Origin: Samsoniella hepiali
Lineage: Eukaryota; Ascomycota; Sordariomycetes; Hypocreales; Cordycipitaceae
Length of the DNA stretch: 64,000 bases
Reading direction: 5' to 3'
NCBI GenBank assembly: GCA_001455915.2
Contig: LNDK02000081.1
Span: forward strand, 1,955,752-2,019,751
A program made the position numbers and the translations under genes. Of the stretch, positions 10,542 through 21,049 are shown piece by piece. The notes beneath the pieces were generated by a model. It worked only from the letters and a program-made list of their open reading frames with translations, ran no database searches and had not been told where the DNA came from. Every line of letters starts with the position of its first letter. Position 1 is the first letter of the stretch.

Positions 10542-12028
10542 ATGGCGACGAGCGACGCGGCAAGCGACAAGGAGCCCTTTCCGCTCCTCAACACCTCCCT
10601 CGATCCCTTTGTCATGGACGACGACTCGGCGCCGCGCCGCCGACGCAAGAGCTCTGGCCTGGGCGGCGAGATCCGCGCCGGCGACACGGGAGCCCCGGCG
10701 TTTGCCTCGAGCCTGGCCAGCTTAAATGCTGGCGACTCCTTTGTACGTTTTCCCTTGGTCTCTCTCTCCCTCTCTCATCCTCCATCACTGTCTCCCCTTG
10801 ACGCAACCATCTTGTCGCCAACCCCCCAGAAACCATGGCACCCGCTAACGTCTTGCTCCTCCGTCACCAGAGCGACTCCCCCGCCACGCCCACGTCGGCC
10901 TCGTCGCCCGCCGCCGGGAAGCGCATCTCGAAGCGCCGCCGCGCCCGGGGCCTGCTCTCGCGCTTCCGCCAGCTCGTCGTCCGCCGCACCTTTGTCCTGC
11001 CCGCCCTCATCCTCGTGCTGTGCCTCGCCGCCTACGCCGTCAACCCGACCCCGTCCAACCCGCTGCACCGCTTCATCTTCCTCTCGTACCCGCTGCCGCA
11101 GACGGACCCCTCCAAGCCCGTCATGTACGGCAAGGGCAAGTGGGACATTGCCTTTGTCGCCTTTTACATTGTCGTCCTCTCCTTCACGCGCGAGTTTGTC
11201 ATGCAGGAGATCTTGCGCCCCTGGGCCCGCCGCACGGGGCTCAGCAAGGCCAAGCAGGCGCGCTTCATGGAGCAGGCCTACACGGCCGTCTACTTTGCCT
11301 TTCTCGGCCCCGCCGGCCTGTACGTCATGAGCAAGACGCCCGTCTGGTACTACAACACCACGGGCATGTACGAGGCCTTCCCCCACCGCGCCCACGAGGC
11401 CGTCGTCAAGTTCTACTACCTCTTCCAGGCCGCCTACTGGGCCCAGCAGGCCATTGTCCTCATCCTCGGCCTCGAGAAGCCCCGCAAGGACTACTACGAG
11501 CTCGTCGGCCACCACATTGTCAGCCTCGCCCTCATCGGCCTCAGCTACCGCTTCCACTTTACCTACATTGGCATCGCCGTCTACACCTCGCACGACATTT
11601 CCGACTTTTTCCTCGCCACCTCCAAGGTCCTCAACTATCTCGACCACTTCCTCATCGCCCCCTACTTCTTCGTCTTTGTCTGCGTCTGGGTCTACCTCCG
11701 CCACTACATCAACATCAAAATCATCATCTCCATGTTCACCGAGTTCCGCACCGTCGGCCCCTTTGAGCTCAACTGGGAGACGGAGCAGTACAAGTGCTGG
11801 ATCAGCCAGTACATCACCACCGCCCTCCTCACCTCCCTCCAGGCCCTCAACCTCTTTTGGCTCTTTTACATCCTGCGCATCGCCTACCGCTTCGTTCGCG
11901 ACAGCAACGCCACCGACGATCGCTCCGACGACGAGGAGGACGAAGAGGAGACGCCGGCGCTGGCGCAAAAGCAGTCTGTCCCCATTCTCCAGATTAACGG
12001 TCGGAAGCCCAATGGCAAGTCTGAGTAG
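10542..12028 (+). CDS. LAG1: Ceramide synthase (sphingosine N-acyltransferase), Lag1/TLC family
   Basis: Two exons, 10542-10742 and 10871-12028, give 452 residues. The 128-nt phase-0 intron has donor gtacgt, a gctaac branch point 22 bases before the end, and acceptor ccag. An alternative ATG at 10835 sits inside this intron and would lose the N-terminus. The enzyme joins an acyl-CoA to a sphingoid base in the ER membrane. Residues 1-95 are basic and cytosolic. Several membrane segments follow, and the TLC domain carries the Lag1 motif ELVGHHIVSLAL, whose two histidines near 278-279 are catalytic in the family, and YTSHDISDFFLATSK. The tail is acidic (DDEEDEEE). Filamentous fungi usually have two paralogues (BarA and LagA types); I cannot say which this is. 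Confidence 0.93.
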
Positions 12029-13683
12029 GCCCATGTTCGGTTTCTTGGTCATGGGTCATCTTTTGACTCGCTCGCCGTGCGGAGTACATGCTGCCAAAGA
12101 GTACGCCGCCGACCAAAAGACAGGGCAAAAACACTTCCACTTTCTTCACGACGAATAGCATGCTCAGAGCTCCCATGTTGCCAACATGACTCGACGCTAC
12201 TACTCGTCCTCACTTTTTTATATGGAAATTTATTAATGCCTAACTGGCAAAAACGCATGGAAACCGGAGTTTATTTTTCCTTTTTGAACAACACCACCCC
12301 ACGGCGAAAAGAAAAATCGGGTTGTTGGCAAGGTTTCGCATCACTTACACTCGCTTTGTTTATGACTTTTTTTTTTCGGGGAGGCTGGGAGGGGTAGAGA
12401 GAGATGTTGGGGGGCTCGGAGAGGGTGGTGACATTTGCATTCATGAAAGACGGTTTGGTCTCCAAACAACAAAAGAAAACATGCATGATCAACACTCACC
12501 ACAGACTGCGCGGCTTGTTTGGCATGGAGTATGTACACACACTCGTATGATGGGATGACATGGATGGATACGTGTGCTCTTTTTAATCGGTATTTTATCT
12601 CTTCTTCTCTGTACCATAGTTTTTTGTTCCGAAACTGCATCCTTGGCCGACGATGGGATGGAGAGGCCGTTACTTACTGCCGCCAATCCATCTTTTTGGG
12701 GCCGCGTTATTATTCTTTTTTCTGTACTTTAGATATTTTAATACATGCCCACAGCGGCACACGACATTCGCTTACGTTTCAGAAGTTGGAGTACCAAATT
12801 TCTACGCGTGTGACTTGGTCCATATGCACAGTCAATATCATGCACTCGGCAAGTTGGTTTTCAGCAGACATGAGTGAGTTATATTCATCTCTCTCTACTT
12901 GTGCCATGAGAATCGTGAAAAATGGGAAAAAACAGATAGATAGCAATAAGAAGAAAAAAAAGGCACGCTTTTCGCGCCAGAATGCGCTTGCCGCTCTAGA
13001 AAGAAAGAAAAAACCACACATTTATAAAATTTCTTTTCCCCTTCCCTTTCCCTTTCCCTTTCCGTTTTTTTTTTCTTCGTCACTGACATCTCCCGTGCCC
13101 GTTTGGCAAAAATTACAGACCGGCAGCCTGTCAAGCTCGGTCCAACAACAACAAGGTTCAGCAAAATGGCAAAAAAGACACAACATCATCAAAGATCGTA
13201 GCAAAAGAGTCGAGATGGAAAAGAAGAAAGAGACAATGTCGAATATGATTGTTGAAGAAGAAAAAGTAAAGCGAATAAACAGTAAAAAGAAAGCAACCAG
13301 ACGCCTCGTCAACGCCGTTCGTATGCAGATTTGATAACCGGTGTGTCTTGCCGGTTATAGAGAAGAGAATTGTGAAAATAGTAACGGTTCTTTCGTAACA
13401 ACATGAATAATGCCTCATCGCAAAAAGAGTAAAAAGAAAAAAGGAACGGCTAGGTCATGAATAATAGAAAATAGAAAATGAAGAAAGAAAATCAAGAATA
13501 GAACCCCGCTTGTCTGTCACTCTTGACAGTAAGAAATATTAAGTGCCAAAATTCACCTCACGGTGTGCAGCATTGGTCTTTAGTCGCTTCCCAGAGTCTT
13601 GTTGCCTTCTATGACGTAAAGAAAAACATGTCTTTTCCCCTGAGAAATAAAAAGATCGGACCAGAATCGAATCGACTGCAGTT
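12029..13683. other. Intergenic region between convergent ceramide synthase and HMT1 genes
   Basis: AT-rich 3' flanking sequence of two convergent genes. It contains A and T tracts and about four CCCTTT-type units at 13040-13065. One unexpectedly long open frame (12531-13334, +) is listed separately as a doubtful gene. Confidence 0.65.
12531..13334 (+). CDS. Doubtful orphan ORF, 267 codons, no recognised domain
   Basis: An uninterrupted ATG-to-TGA frame in AT-rich sequence between two convergent genes. The product is Ser-, Phe- and Lys-rich with a PFPFPFPF run and a Lys run, both encoded by simple repeats. It has no membrane pattern or motif that I know. In favour of a gene: a frame this long is unlikely by chance at this base composition. 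Against: the low-complexity stretches, no family resemblance, and its position inside what should be the 3' regions of both neighbours. I would not trust it without transcript evidence. Confidence 0.18.
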   Translation: MYTHSYDGMTWMDTCALFNRYFISSSLYHSFLFRNCILGRRWDGEAVTYCRQSIFLGPRYYSFFCTLDILIHAHSGTRHSLTFQKLEYQISTRVTWSICTVNIMHSASWFSADMSELYSSLSTCAMRIVKNGKKQIDSNKKKKKARFSRQNALAALERKKKPHIYKISFPLPFPFPFPFFFSSSLTSPVPVWQKLQTGSLSSSVQQQQGSAKWQKRHNIIKDRSKRVEMEKKKETMSNMIVEEEKVKRINSKKKATRRLVNAVRMQI

Positions 13684-16600
13684 TTACTGGTGCGGTTTGC
13701 GCTCTCGCGAGTGCTCCTCGGTATGTCCAGACTCTTCGTCTGACGACGACGACGACGACGACGACGACGAGCCGGATGTGGTGACTTCTTCGGTAGTGTC
13801 TTCACTTTTGCTGTTCTTGGATGCGCTCCTTGCATTGTTGCCGGAAAGAGAAGCAGAGGAGCCCAGACTGTTATAGCCGTCGAGAGGCGCCTCTACTCCC
13901 TTCTTGTGGTTCATGTTAGCTCTGCGGAGAGCACGCGTGGCGCGCTGAGTGGCTTCTATGGCAGCGTCGAGCGCGCGTTCGGCACGGATTTGCTTCTCCC
14001 ACATCGACGCGTACCGGCCACCAGCAGTCAGGAGTTCCTCGTGCGTGCCCTTCTCGACGATTTGGCCAGCATTAAGCACAATAATCTGGTCGGCGTGGGT
14101 AATCGTGGACAGGCGGTGGGCAATGATAAGGAGAGTACGGCCTTGGCCAATGCTCCATACATTCTCTTGGATTTCCTGCTCGGTGTGGGAATCCAGAGCC
14201 GAAGTAGCCTCGTCAAGCATGATGATACGAGGATCCTTGAGAATTGTGCGAGCAATGGCAACACGCTGCTTCTCACCTCCACTCAGTCTCAAGCCGCGCT
14301 CTCCGACCTGGGTTTCGTACTGATCTGGGAAGGATAGAATTCGGTCATGAATGCTAGCCGCTTTGCAGGCAGCAAAGATTTCCTCATCCGTGGCGTTTGG
14401 GTTTGCGTATCTCAAGTTGTACATGAGTGATTCGTTGAACAACGTTGTGTCTTGAGGTACGACACCGATATGACGACGAACGGACGAGATGGTCAAATCT
14501 CGCACATCCTTGCCGTCCAGCTCGATGCTGCCTTCGTCGCAATCGTAGTATCGGAACATGTGACGGAAAAGGGTTGATTTACCGCCGCCAGACTCACCAA
14601 CAAACGCTGTCGTGGTTCCGGGTTGGCACTCAAAGCTGATGTTACGCAGCGCCGGACGACGCCTGTCGTAGGAAAAGCATACATTCTTCCAGCGAATATG
14701 ACCAGAAAAGTTTTCGAGTGGCTTTGCGTTGGGAGTGTCGACAACCGTGGGCTGGATCTTGAAGAGCTCGAGCAAACGCTCGCCAGAAATCATGGACTGC
14801 TGTACGGTACGGTAAAAGGTGCCAAAGAAGTTGAGCGGGCCTTGAAGCTGGGTCAGGTAGGAGATGACGACGAACCAATCACTGGATTCGCGCATTCCAA
14901 CAGCAACTTGCCAGCCACAGATGAGAGCTGCTAAAATTCTGCCAAGATTGAATACAAGCGTCTGGCAAACATTCATCAGGACCATGCCGATCTGCACCTT
15001 GGCTTCCGCCTTTTGATAGGCTCCGACCTTGTCGCGGTAACGGTTCGACTCGTACTCTTCGGCATTGAAGTACTTGACAGTCTCGTAGCTAGATATCGAA
15101 TCATTCTTGACGGCCTCTTCCTCTCTATCAGCGTTGGTCATTTCGCGTCGCTGGTCAGCTCTCGTCGATGCCATCTTGATGGTCATGTAGAGATACCAGC
15201 AGGTATCGATCAAGTTGATTTGGGCGTAAAGAGGACCAAACTTGAAGTAGAAAACGCTGATAGACAAGATCAAATCAAAGAGCATGGGAATAACTTGGAA
15301 AGTGACCTGCTCGAGGAAAGAGTTGATGGAAGATCCCTTGTTGAGCGCGGACAAGACTTCACCCGTGCGCTTGGAAAGGTGAAAGTCCAAGCTGAGAGAG
15401 TGCACATGGTTGAAGGCGGCTGTTGTCAGCCCCCGATACGAGTACTGGGAGACAGGAATCCAGAGCAAGGACCGGAGCGGGCCGAGCATTCCCTGAAGAA
15501 TCCAGAGAACTCCGAGAAACAGCGACGCGCGAAGTGGAAAGAGATCCATAGTCAGTGGCTGTCCATCCTGCACCTCTTTGACAGCATGATTAAGCTTCTT
15601 GAGAACCTCACCGATTTGGATTGGAACAATAATGTTGACAATGCGCTGAATGATAACCAAGACGAAGCAAACAAGGACTTGTAGCTGCAGCATGACAGAA
15701 TCCTTGGGCCACAAGTAGGGAAAGAAGAGAGAGTATCCGCGAAGGTACTCCCACCAAGTCTTGTGAGGAAGCTTCTGCGGTCGATAGAAGGCGGCATTTT
15801 CGTCTTTGCGTGAAGCAGGAGCCGGCTGTTTGGCGGCATTGGACATAGTTCGGCCTCGGGAACGTCGAGAATATGGTTCGCGGCCATTCGCTTCGCGGCC
15901 GTTTGGCTCGGCACCATTGGTATCACCATTTTGTGCCTCATATGACCTGTGGTTGCCATTCAAAAGAGGCGTCTGCTCATGGGCATAGCCCTCTTCGAGC
16001 CGGTCAGACCGCTTTGACCGCATTTTGCCAATCCAGGCAATGCTGAAGAGGCAAATAAGGGCAATCAAGTGCAGAATGCGGACAAAGTAGAGAACCAATT
16101 CGAATTTGGTCCAGTGATCAATGCAGTCTTTGCCACCCTCTTGGGACTTGGGTTTGTAAAAGTGGCATTTGCTGGCGGCGGTGAGGGTTGTCGAGAAGAG
16201 AATAGTCTCGCCAGCTAGACCCAGAACCCAAATCAAGAGATGAACCACATTCGGTCCTTTCTTCCAGTCGAAAAGCGAGAAACAGATGTATAGGTAGAAG
16301 AAGATGGAGCCCAGGACATGAACAACGGTCCATTCACCAGCCCATGCGAGGCCGTCTTTGGACCACTTGTACGGGTTGTCGTGGTAGAAGGCATGATCAA
16401 ACATGGAGGCACCAGTTGCAATGTAGGAGAGAAAGATGACTCCAGCCAGACACCGAAAGACGTTTTTGGCGGCCGGGCCAAAGTGAGGGCCAAGCTTTCG
16501 CTCGCCATCGTCCTTGGTCTTCCTCTTGGTGACGGGCAAGGGCTTTCCTCCAGGGCCTTTTACCTGGGATTGGACGATGTTCTCGTGCTTCTTGGCATTA

Positions 16601-16752
16601 TAAATGCTGTACCAGGCCACACAGGATACGAATGCAACGAGAAGCGTGAATGAGTAGAGGTATTGCGTCTCGCGGAGGATCAAGTCGGAGGTAGGTACAG
16701 ATGGGTCGGATTGTCGCCGTTGGAGAGCGAATAGTTCGTCAGCGGCCGCCAT
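13684..16752 (-). CDS. HMT1: Hmt1-type vacuolar ABC half-transporter (ABCB subfamily)
   Basis: A single exon of 1022 residues. The family (S. pombe Hmt1, animal ABCB6) sits in the vacuolar or endosomal membrane and confers heavy-metal tolerance, with thiol or phytochelatin conjugates as proposed cargo. About five N-terminal hydrophobic segments before residue 265 form a TMD0 typical of Hmt1/ABCB6. The six-helix ABC transporter domain follows at about 360-640. The nucleotide-binding domain has Walker A GESGGGKST near 718, signature LSGGEKQRVAIAR near 822, Walker B IIMLDEATSALD near 843, and an H-loop histidine in IAHRLSTI. All catalytic motifs are intact. The C-terminus ends in a poly-Ser, Glu-rich tail encoded by a trinucleotide repeat. 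Half-transporters work as dimers. The substrate cannot be read from sequence. Confidence 0.93.
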   Translation of the reverse strand: MAAADELFALQRRQSDPSVPTSDLILRETQYLYSFTLLVAFVSCVAWYSIYNAKKHENIVQSQVKGPGGKPLPVTKRKTKDDGERKLGPHFGPAAKNVFRCLAGVIFLSYIATGASMFDHAFYHDNPYKWSKDGLAWAGEWTVVHVLGSIFFYLYICFSLFDWKKGPNVVHLLIWVLGLAGETILFSTTLTAASKCHFYKPKSQEGGKDCIDHWTKFELVLYFVRILHLIALICLFSIAWIGKMRSKRSDRLEEGYAHEQTPLLNGNHRSYEAQNGDTNGAEPNGREANGREPYSRRSRGRTMSNAAKQPAPASRKDENAAFYRPQKLPHKTWWEYLRGYSLFFPYLWPKDSVMLQLQVLVCFVLVIIQRIVNIIVPIQIGEVLKKLNHAVKEVQDGQPLTMDLFPLRASLFLGVLWILQGMLGPLRSLLWIPVSQYSYRGLTTAAFNHVHSLSLDFHLSKRTGEVLSALNKGSSINSFLEQVTFQVIPMLFDLILSISVFYFKFGPLYAQINLIDTCWYLYMTIKMASTRADQRREMTNADREEEAVKNDSISSYETVKYFNAEEYESNRYRDKVGAYQKAEAKVQIGMVLMNVCQTLVFNLGRILAALICGWQVAVGMRESSDWFVVISYLTQLQGPLNFFGTFYRTVQQSMISGERLLELFKIQPTVVDTPNAKPLENFSGHIRWKNVCFSYDRRRPALRNISFECQPGTTTAFVGESGGGKSTLFRHMFRYYDCDEGSIELDGKDVRDLTISSVRRHIGVVPQDTTLFNESLMYNLRYANPNATDEEIFAACKAASIHDRILSFPDQYETQVGERGLRLSGGEKQRVAIARTILKDPRIIMLDEATSALDSHTEQEIQENVWSIGQGRTLLIIAHRLSTITHADQIIVLNAGQIVEKGTHEELLTAGGRYASMWEKQIRAERALDAAIEATQRATRALRRANMNHKKGVEAPLDGYNSLGSSASLSGNNARSASKNSKSEDTTEEVTTSGSSSSSSSSSSDEESGHTEEHSRERKPHQ
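13742..13768. repeat. Trinucleotide microsatellite encoding the HMT1 poly-Ser tail
   Basis: Nine perfect GAC units on the plus strand are read as TCG serine codons on the coding strand. The run lies about 15 codons before the HMT1 stop. Confidence 0.9.
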
Positions 16753-16884
16753 GGCGGACTAGAAATAGGATGACGGTTAGCGTTTGGAGATTGATCGAGG
16801 CAACTCTCTGCAGCACCGTGGTTCAAGAGAGGTTACTGAGAAAGTGAGTGCCAGCTGAAGCGGACGAACGCACAAACAGCTGGG

Positions 16885-16936
16885 AAGGCAGGTTGACAAG
16901 GCAGGTTGACAAGGCGGGTGGACAAGGCGGGTTGGG
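16885..16936. repeat. Four tandem copies of a 13-bp unit in the HMT1 leader or promoter
   Basis: Units read aaggcaggttgac twice, then aaggcgggtggac and aaggcgggttggg. The array lies about 130 to 185 bases upstream of the HMT1 start codon. Confidence 0.85.
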
Positions 16937-19900
16937 AAGGGCAAATAAATAGCAGAGGAAATAGGCAATTAACGTACAGAATGCTGGAAAGATAGTCACT
17001 GAGAAGCGACCATAGCCATGCCCCTTGGCAATTGTAGACACAAGTGTGTGACGAGGAAACAGTAGCGGCGTCGTAAGGTGGCGGGATTGAGGGTCAAGTC
17101 GCGGACCTCACGAATAAAAACGGCCCGGTGCGGGACAGAAAGGAAGAGCGAGCCAAGGCCAGCTGCAATGTGTGACGGAAGATTGAAACGAGGGCCTCGC
17201 CAGTGACCAGAGCAGACGATATGGAGTGATGGTTAAAAAAAGAACGAACGCTGACGCACTGACAAAGGCAGAACGAAAAGTTGAAGTGGGAGAGGAGGCA
17301 AAGTTAAAGAGTTGGTGCCGGTGTTTTTGAAGGCCGATCGAAAAATGGCCCCCGGCCGCTGGGAACGGGCGAGACAAGGCCTGTGGAGGGCGGCCGGCTC
17401 GCGGAAGCGCAGGTGCAGCAGGTGCAGTGCGCAGGCGGTTCCAGTGGACCTCCTGGTGCATCCAGTGAGTGGCCGTCCAGCAGGCGGTGGGCGGTGATTT
17501 GGTTGATTTGGCGGCATGAGGCGCTAGCCTGGCAAGCTGGCCTGGGTAGCGGCAGCATGTGTCACGGTGCACAGAGTGTTGCAGCGGCCACTACGCTGCC
17601 TGGCTCAAGCTCAGTATGGCCATTCGATGAGATACACAAAACAATACTTGTTTCGACCGTGCCTACCCAAGTACGAAGTACCCAACTGCGGTACGTACCG
17701 CGCTCCGTGGTTTGCAAGTGTGGTGGCACAAGCTTGGATGACTATTTTTTTCCCCCGTCTCTTTCAGGGTGAAGCATCTCGTCACAGCCTTCAGCAGCCT
17801 GCAGCGCCGTGAGTGGGTTGCTTTTACTTGATAGCGCCCCCCGCCAGTACATGGTGGCGGCAGAAGGGGGTGGGGGGCGAGGCTAGCAGGCGGCCGGGCC
17901 CCAGGGGGGTGGCAGATGGGCTTGGGTTGTTCACACAGACACTCGTTGAATAATGCCTTAGGTATGTGCTGAAGCTACCTGATGCCGTATAACAACGGCT
18001 TCGCTTCCGGGGCAATCTTGACAACAATGCAGTACAGCTCACAAGACGAATGCATTCTCGCGTGGCACTGTGCGATTCGTCGTCATGCTCTTATCCCGCG
18101 GCCGCCACAGTGCACGCACGCCTTCGCTTGCTGCCACACTGCGACCGCACTGCTGCACCGGATCGAGCTAACACGCTCTGCGGCGTCGCACTGCGTCTTG
18201 GGCTTCAGACCCAGGCTGGCGGTACCTACATGTCCCGCTGTGCCCGCCTGTGGTCCCTGCAAGGTCATGCCTGTTTGCCCTGGAACCCACCCGGTACACC
18301 CCGCTAAGGCCCTACCTAAAGCAACCCAAGCACCCAAGGCACCCTGGAGAACCCCCAAAATCAATCGTCAACACTAATTCTAGGGGTGTGTCATCGGTAC
18401 CGCTAAGTCACCTTAGGTACCTGCCTACCTACGGTATTGCCCTAAATGCCCTGTGGCGCACTCTCTCCCACTCACCTCCCATTGACCTCCCATTTGGTTT
18501 GGCTTGTCACATCACCGTTTGTCAAGCCACCGCCGAAATCAAACATCCCACTCCAAACCGCCATCCACATCCACATCCACCCATTCACTGCACACAAACT
18601 CCATCTCCACCCATCTCCTAGCCCAGCACAAAGCTCGGCTCGCTAACGATCCCTAGTCTGGTCAAGCATGTTGCTGTTGTGCATCCTCGTTGCTGCTACC
18701 CACCAGTGGTGCCTGTTTGCCTGTGATGCTCCGTTGCAACCATGATTCATCGCCTGCTAGATGCTAGTGTCACCGGCAAACGGCTGAGTTATTGGAAAGC
18801 ATCGACACCAGTTTCCAAAGCAGGTGCTTGCGCGCATTGCTTCTCGTCACGATGCCAATAGCAACGTCAGCTGCCAGATACTGACTCGAGTTGTTAGTGT
18901 CAATGGCTGCCTCACTCAGCTCCAGTTCTTTAGCCCCAGGCCTCCAACTATTACGACAGCGATGCATATTTCATCCAAAAAATACAACTATATCAATCGC
19001 AATGCCATTATCATTATCAAAGAGCCTTGAGAATGGAGCTGCCCGTATTCGGCGGGCCATTGCCACCAAGCTTTGTCGCTCAGCCTCTATCCAGCTCCAT
19101 GTGTATCTTCGACACCACTTTACAGGTGGCTTGCCTACTGCCTGTCTCCTTGTTATTCGTCAGAAACAGGAACGCCAGCCCGATGCACAGCGCAGCTCTC
19201 GACATTGTACATAATAGTACGCCCCATTGGGCCTTACTGATGCTCGGTTCAGCTCAACACTGCTTGCAGAAGCGCATCTTCGCCACCGCCATGCCCAAGA
19301 CACTTGGTCATTGGACTCGGACGCTGACCCCTCAGTACCAACCACTGCTACGCTAACTAGCAGAGCGGCTCCATATTCAAGACTCGATTTGAGCCGCACA
19401 GCCACTTTGCAGAACGGAAATAGATGCAGGACGCCGGCTAGACCACTGTGGGACAGTGTTTAGGCAGAGGGCAATTCGAGTCTTCTCTACTGGCTACACA
19501 AGTTCATCGCCCCTCGGCCAAGGCGATACGGGTCTGCTCGCTCATCTCATGTTGGGTGCTTGCTTGCATACGCAGCTCCTTCGCCTCGCATCAGCCAGCT
19601 GGTCACCACACCACCCACATCGCGCCATGTGCAATCCTAGGGCGCCGCAGGCGTGAGGCTGCCAATTTTGCGGCAAAAACTCCCCACAGGGACTCAATAC
19701 TTGATGCTGTCATATTTTGGCTGTCATATGCTCCCCCAGTTTCTAAAAATGTGGGTGTGTGGTGTAAGTGCGTGTGTGACATGTGGGCTGCTGACCATGT
19801 ACCCGGTGTAGGTTCATGTAGCTCATCGACGCGTGATCGTCTGGCTTACACCACACTGTTGCCGAATGCCATCGATCTGTATGCGCCTTTCAGAGAAAAT

Positions 19901-20230
19901 GACCTGCTTTTACGGGCTCTCTAACGAATTCTGTACATGTATCCCCAGATTTATTCTGGAATGCTACTAAACTCCTGTGCTTTGAGGTTGTCTGTTGCAG
20001 TGGTCAGTACAAGCTCTCGCGGCCAGTCAATTCTCCATTGAGCTGCGCGCCCATCTTCATATCACTGGCTGTAGTGTTTCTCTCTGCGGAGCGGCGATGA
20101 CGCTTGCGGGCGCCCCTTTGCAAGTGGCGGCTGCGGGGATAATGCCTATGGAGGACGAATTGCACCAATTGCAATAAACTCTGGGGTTTTGTCAGTTGTG
20201 ACGATGCTTCGACACCAGCTGAAGCCGCTT

Positions 20231-20256
20231 CAGCCTGACGCCGGCGACAGGGCTTG
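20231..20256. repeat. Degenerate repeat, copy 1
   Basis: It matches 21024-21049 at 22 of 26 positions. Nearby words (tcgacaccag, caacgtcagctg) also recur at about 18802 and 18862, which suggests scattered remains of one old element. Confidence 0.35.
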
Positions 20257-20704
20257 TTTATCGGCACATCAACATGAGTCCTGCGCACCGTAAATGGCAA
20301 CGTCAGCTGTTGCTGGATGATAGCTCGCAGACTACAGGGTCTCATTGCATCCAACATGAGGCGGGTTCTGCTTCGTTAAAACCGGTTCCTACATGTACTT
20401 GGTGCCAAACTAGTTCAGGGTATATGGTCTTCTGGCTGTCGGCTGAAGTGAGTTTTACACCTTATGACTATTCAGCAAACAACACCTTCCGGTACTGTGG
20501 TTTTCTGCATAGAAGCTTACACCATTCCAGCAAAAAAAAATGTCAGGGTGCGCAGTTGACTACTCGTGCAATTTGACCGCAGAACACTTGCCTGGTCGAT
20601 ACACTGAAGCGTCACTATGGAGCCTAATAGTCCAGCAGGATGCTCTGTCTTGAGCTTTCCCAATCATCTGCGTCCGGACTCTGCACGACTTGCCAGTGTG
20701 CTGC

Positions 20705-20724
20705 GTCTCATCGATCGATGAGAC
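20705..20724. repeat. Perfect 20-bp palindrome
   Basis: gtctcatcga is followed at once by its reverse complement tcgatgagac. The match does not extend further. It lies in the gene-free region. Confidence 0.9.
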
Positions 20725-21023
20725 AAGAGTGGTTGTTCCAGCTATCAAATTGTCAGCGATGCAAGACATGGCATCCAGCAGGGAATCCTGGACAAGGTTT
20801 CCACAATAATGGACGTTCTAGACCAGCAACCATGACCGATTGAGCGGGCCCGGATGCACGATATCCCACAACCTGAACGGAGAAGCCCATCCCCAGCCAA
20901 GACAGCAACGACGAACAAGGGGGGGGGAACCGAAGCCACACCTGTCTGTCCTGTGGTGGAAACTAGGCAAGCCTGCAAGCCTGGTATACCCGCTGACGCC
21001 TGAAGAAGCAGGTGAGATGCGTC

Positions 21024-21049
21024 CAGCCCGACGCCGTTGACAGAGCTTG
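21024..21049. repeat. Degenerate repeat, copy 2
   Basis: Partner of 20231-20256, same orientation, 22 of 26 positions identical. Confidence 0.35.

Noticed and set aside
10775..12052. 425-codon open frame antisense to the ceramide synthase
   Set aside because: Val/Glu/Asp-rich shadow; the plus-strand gene has clear family motifs and introns.
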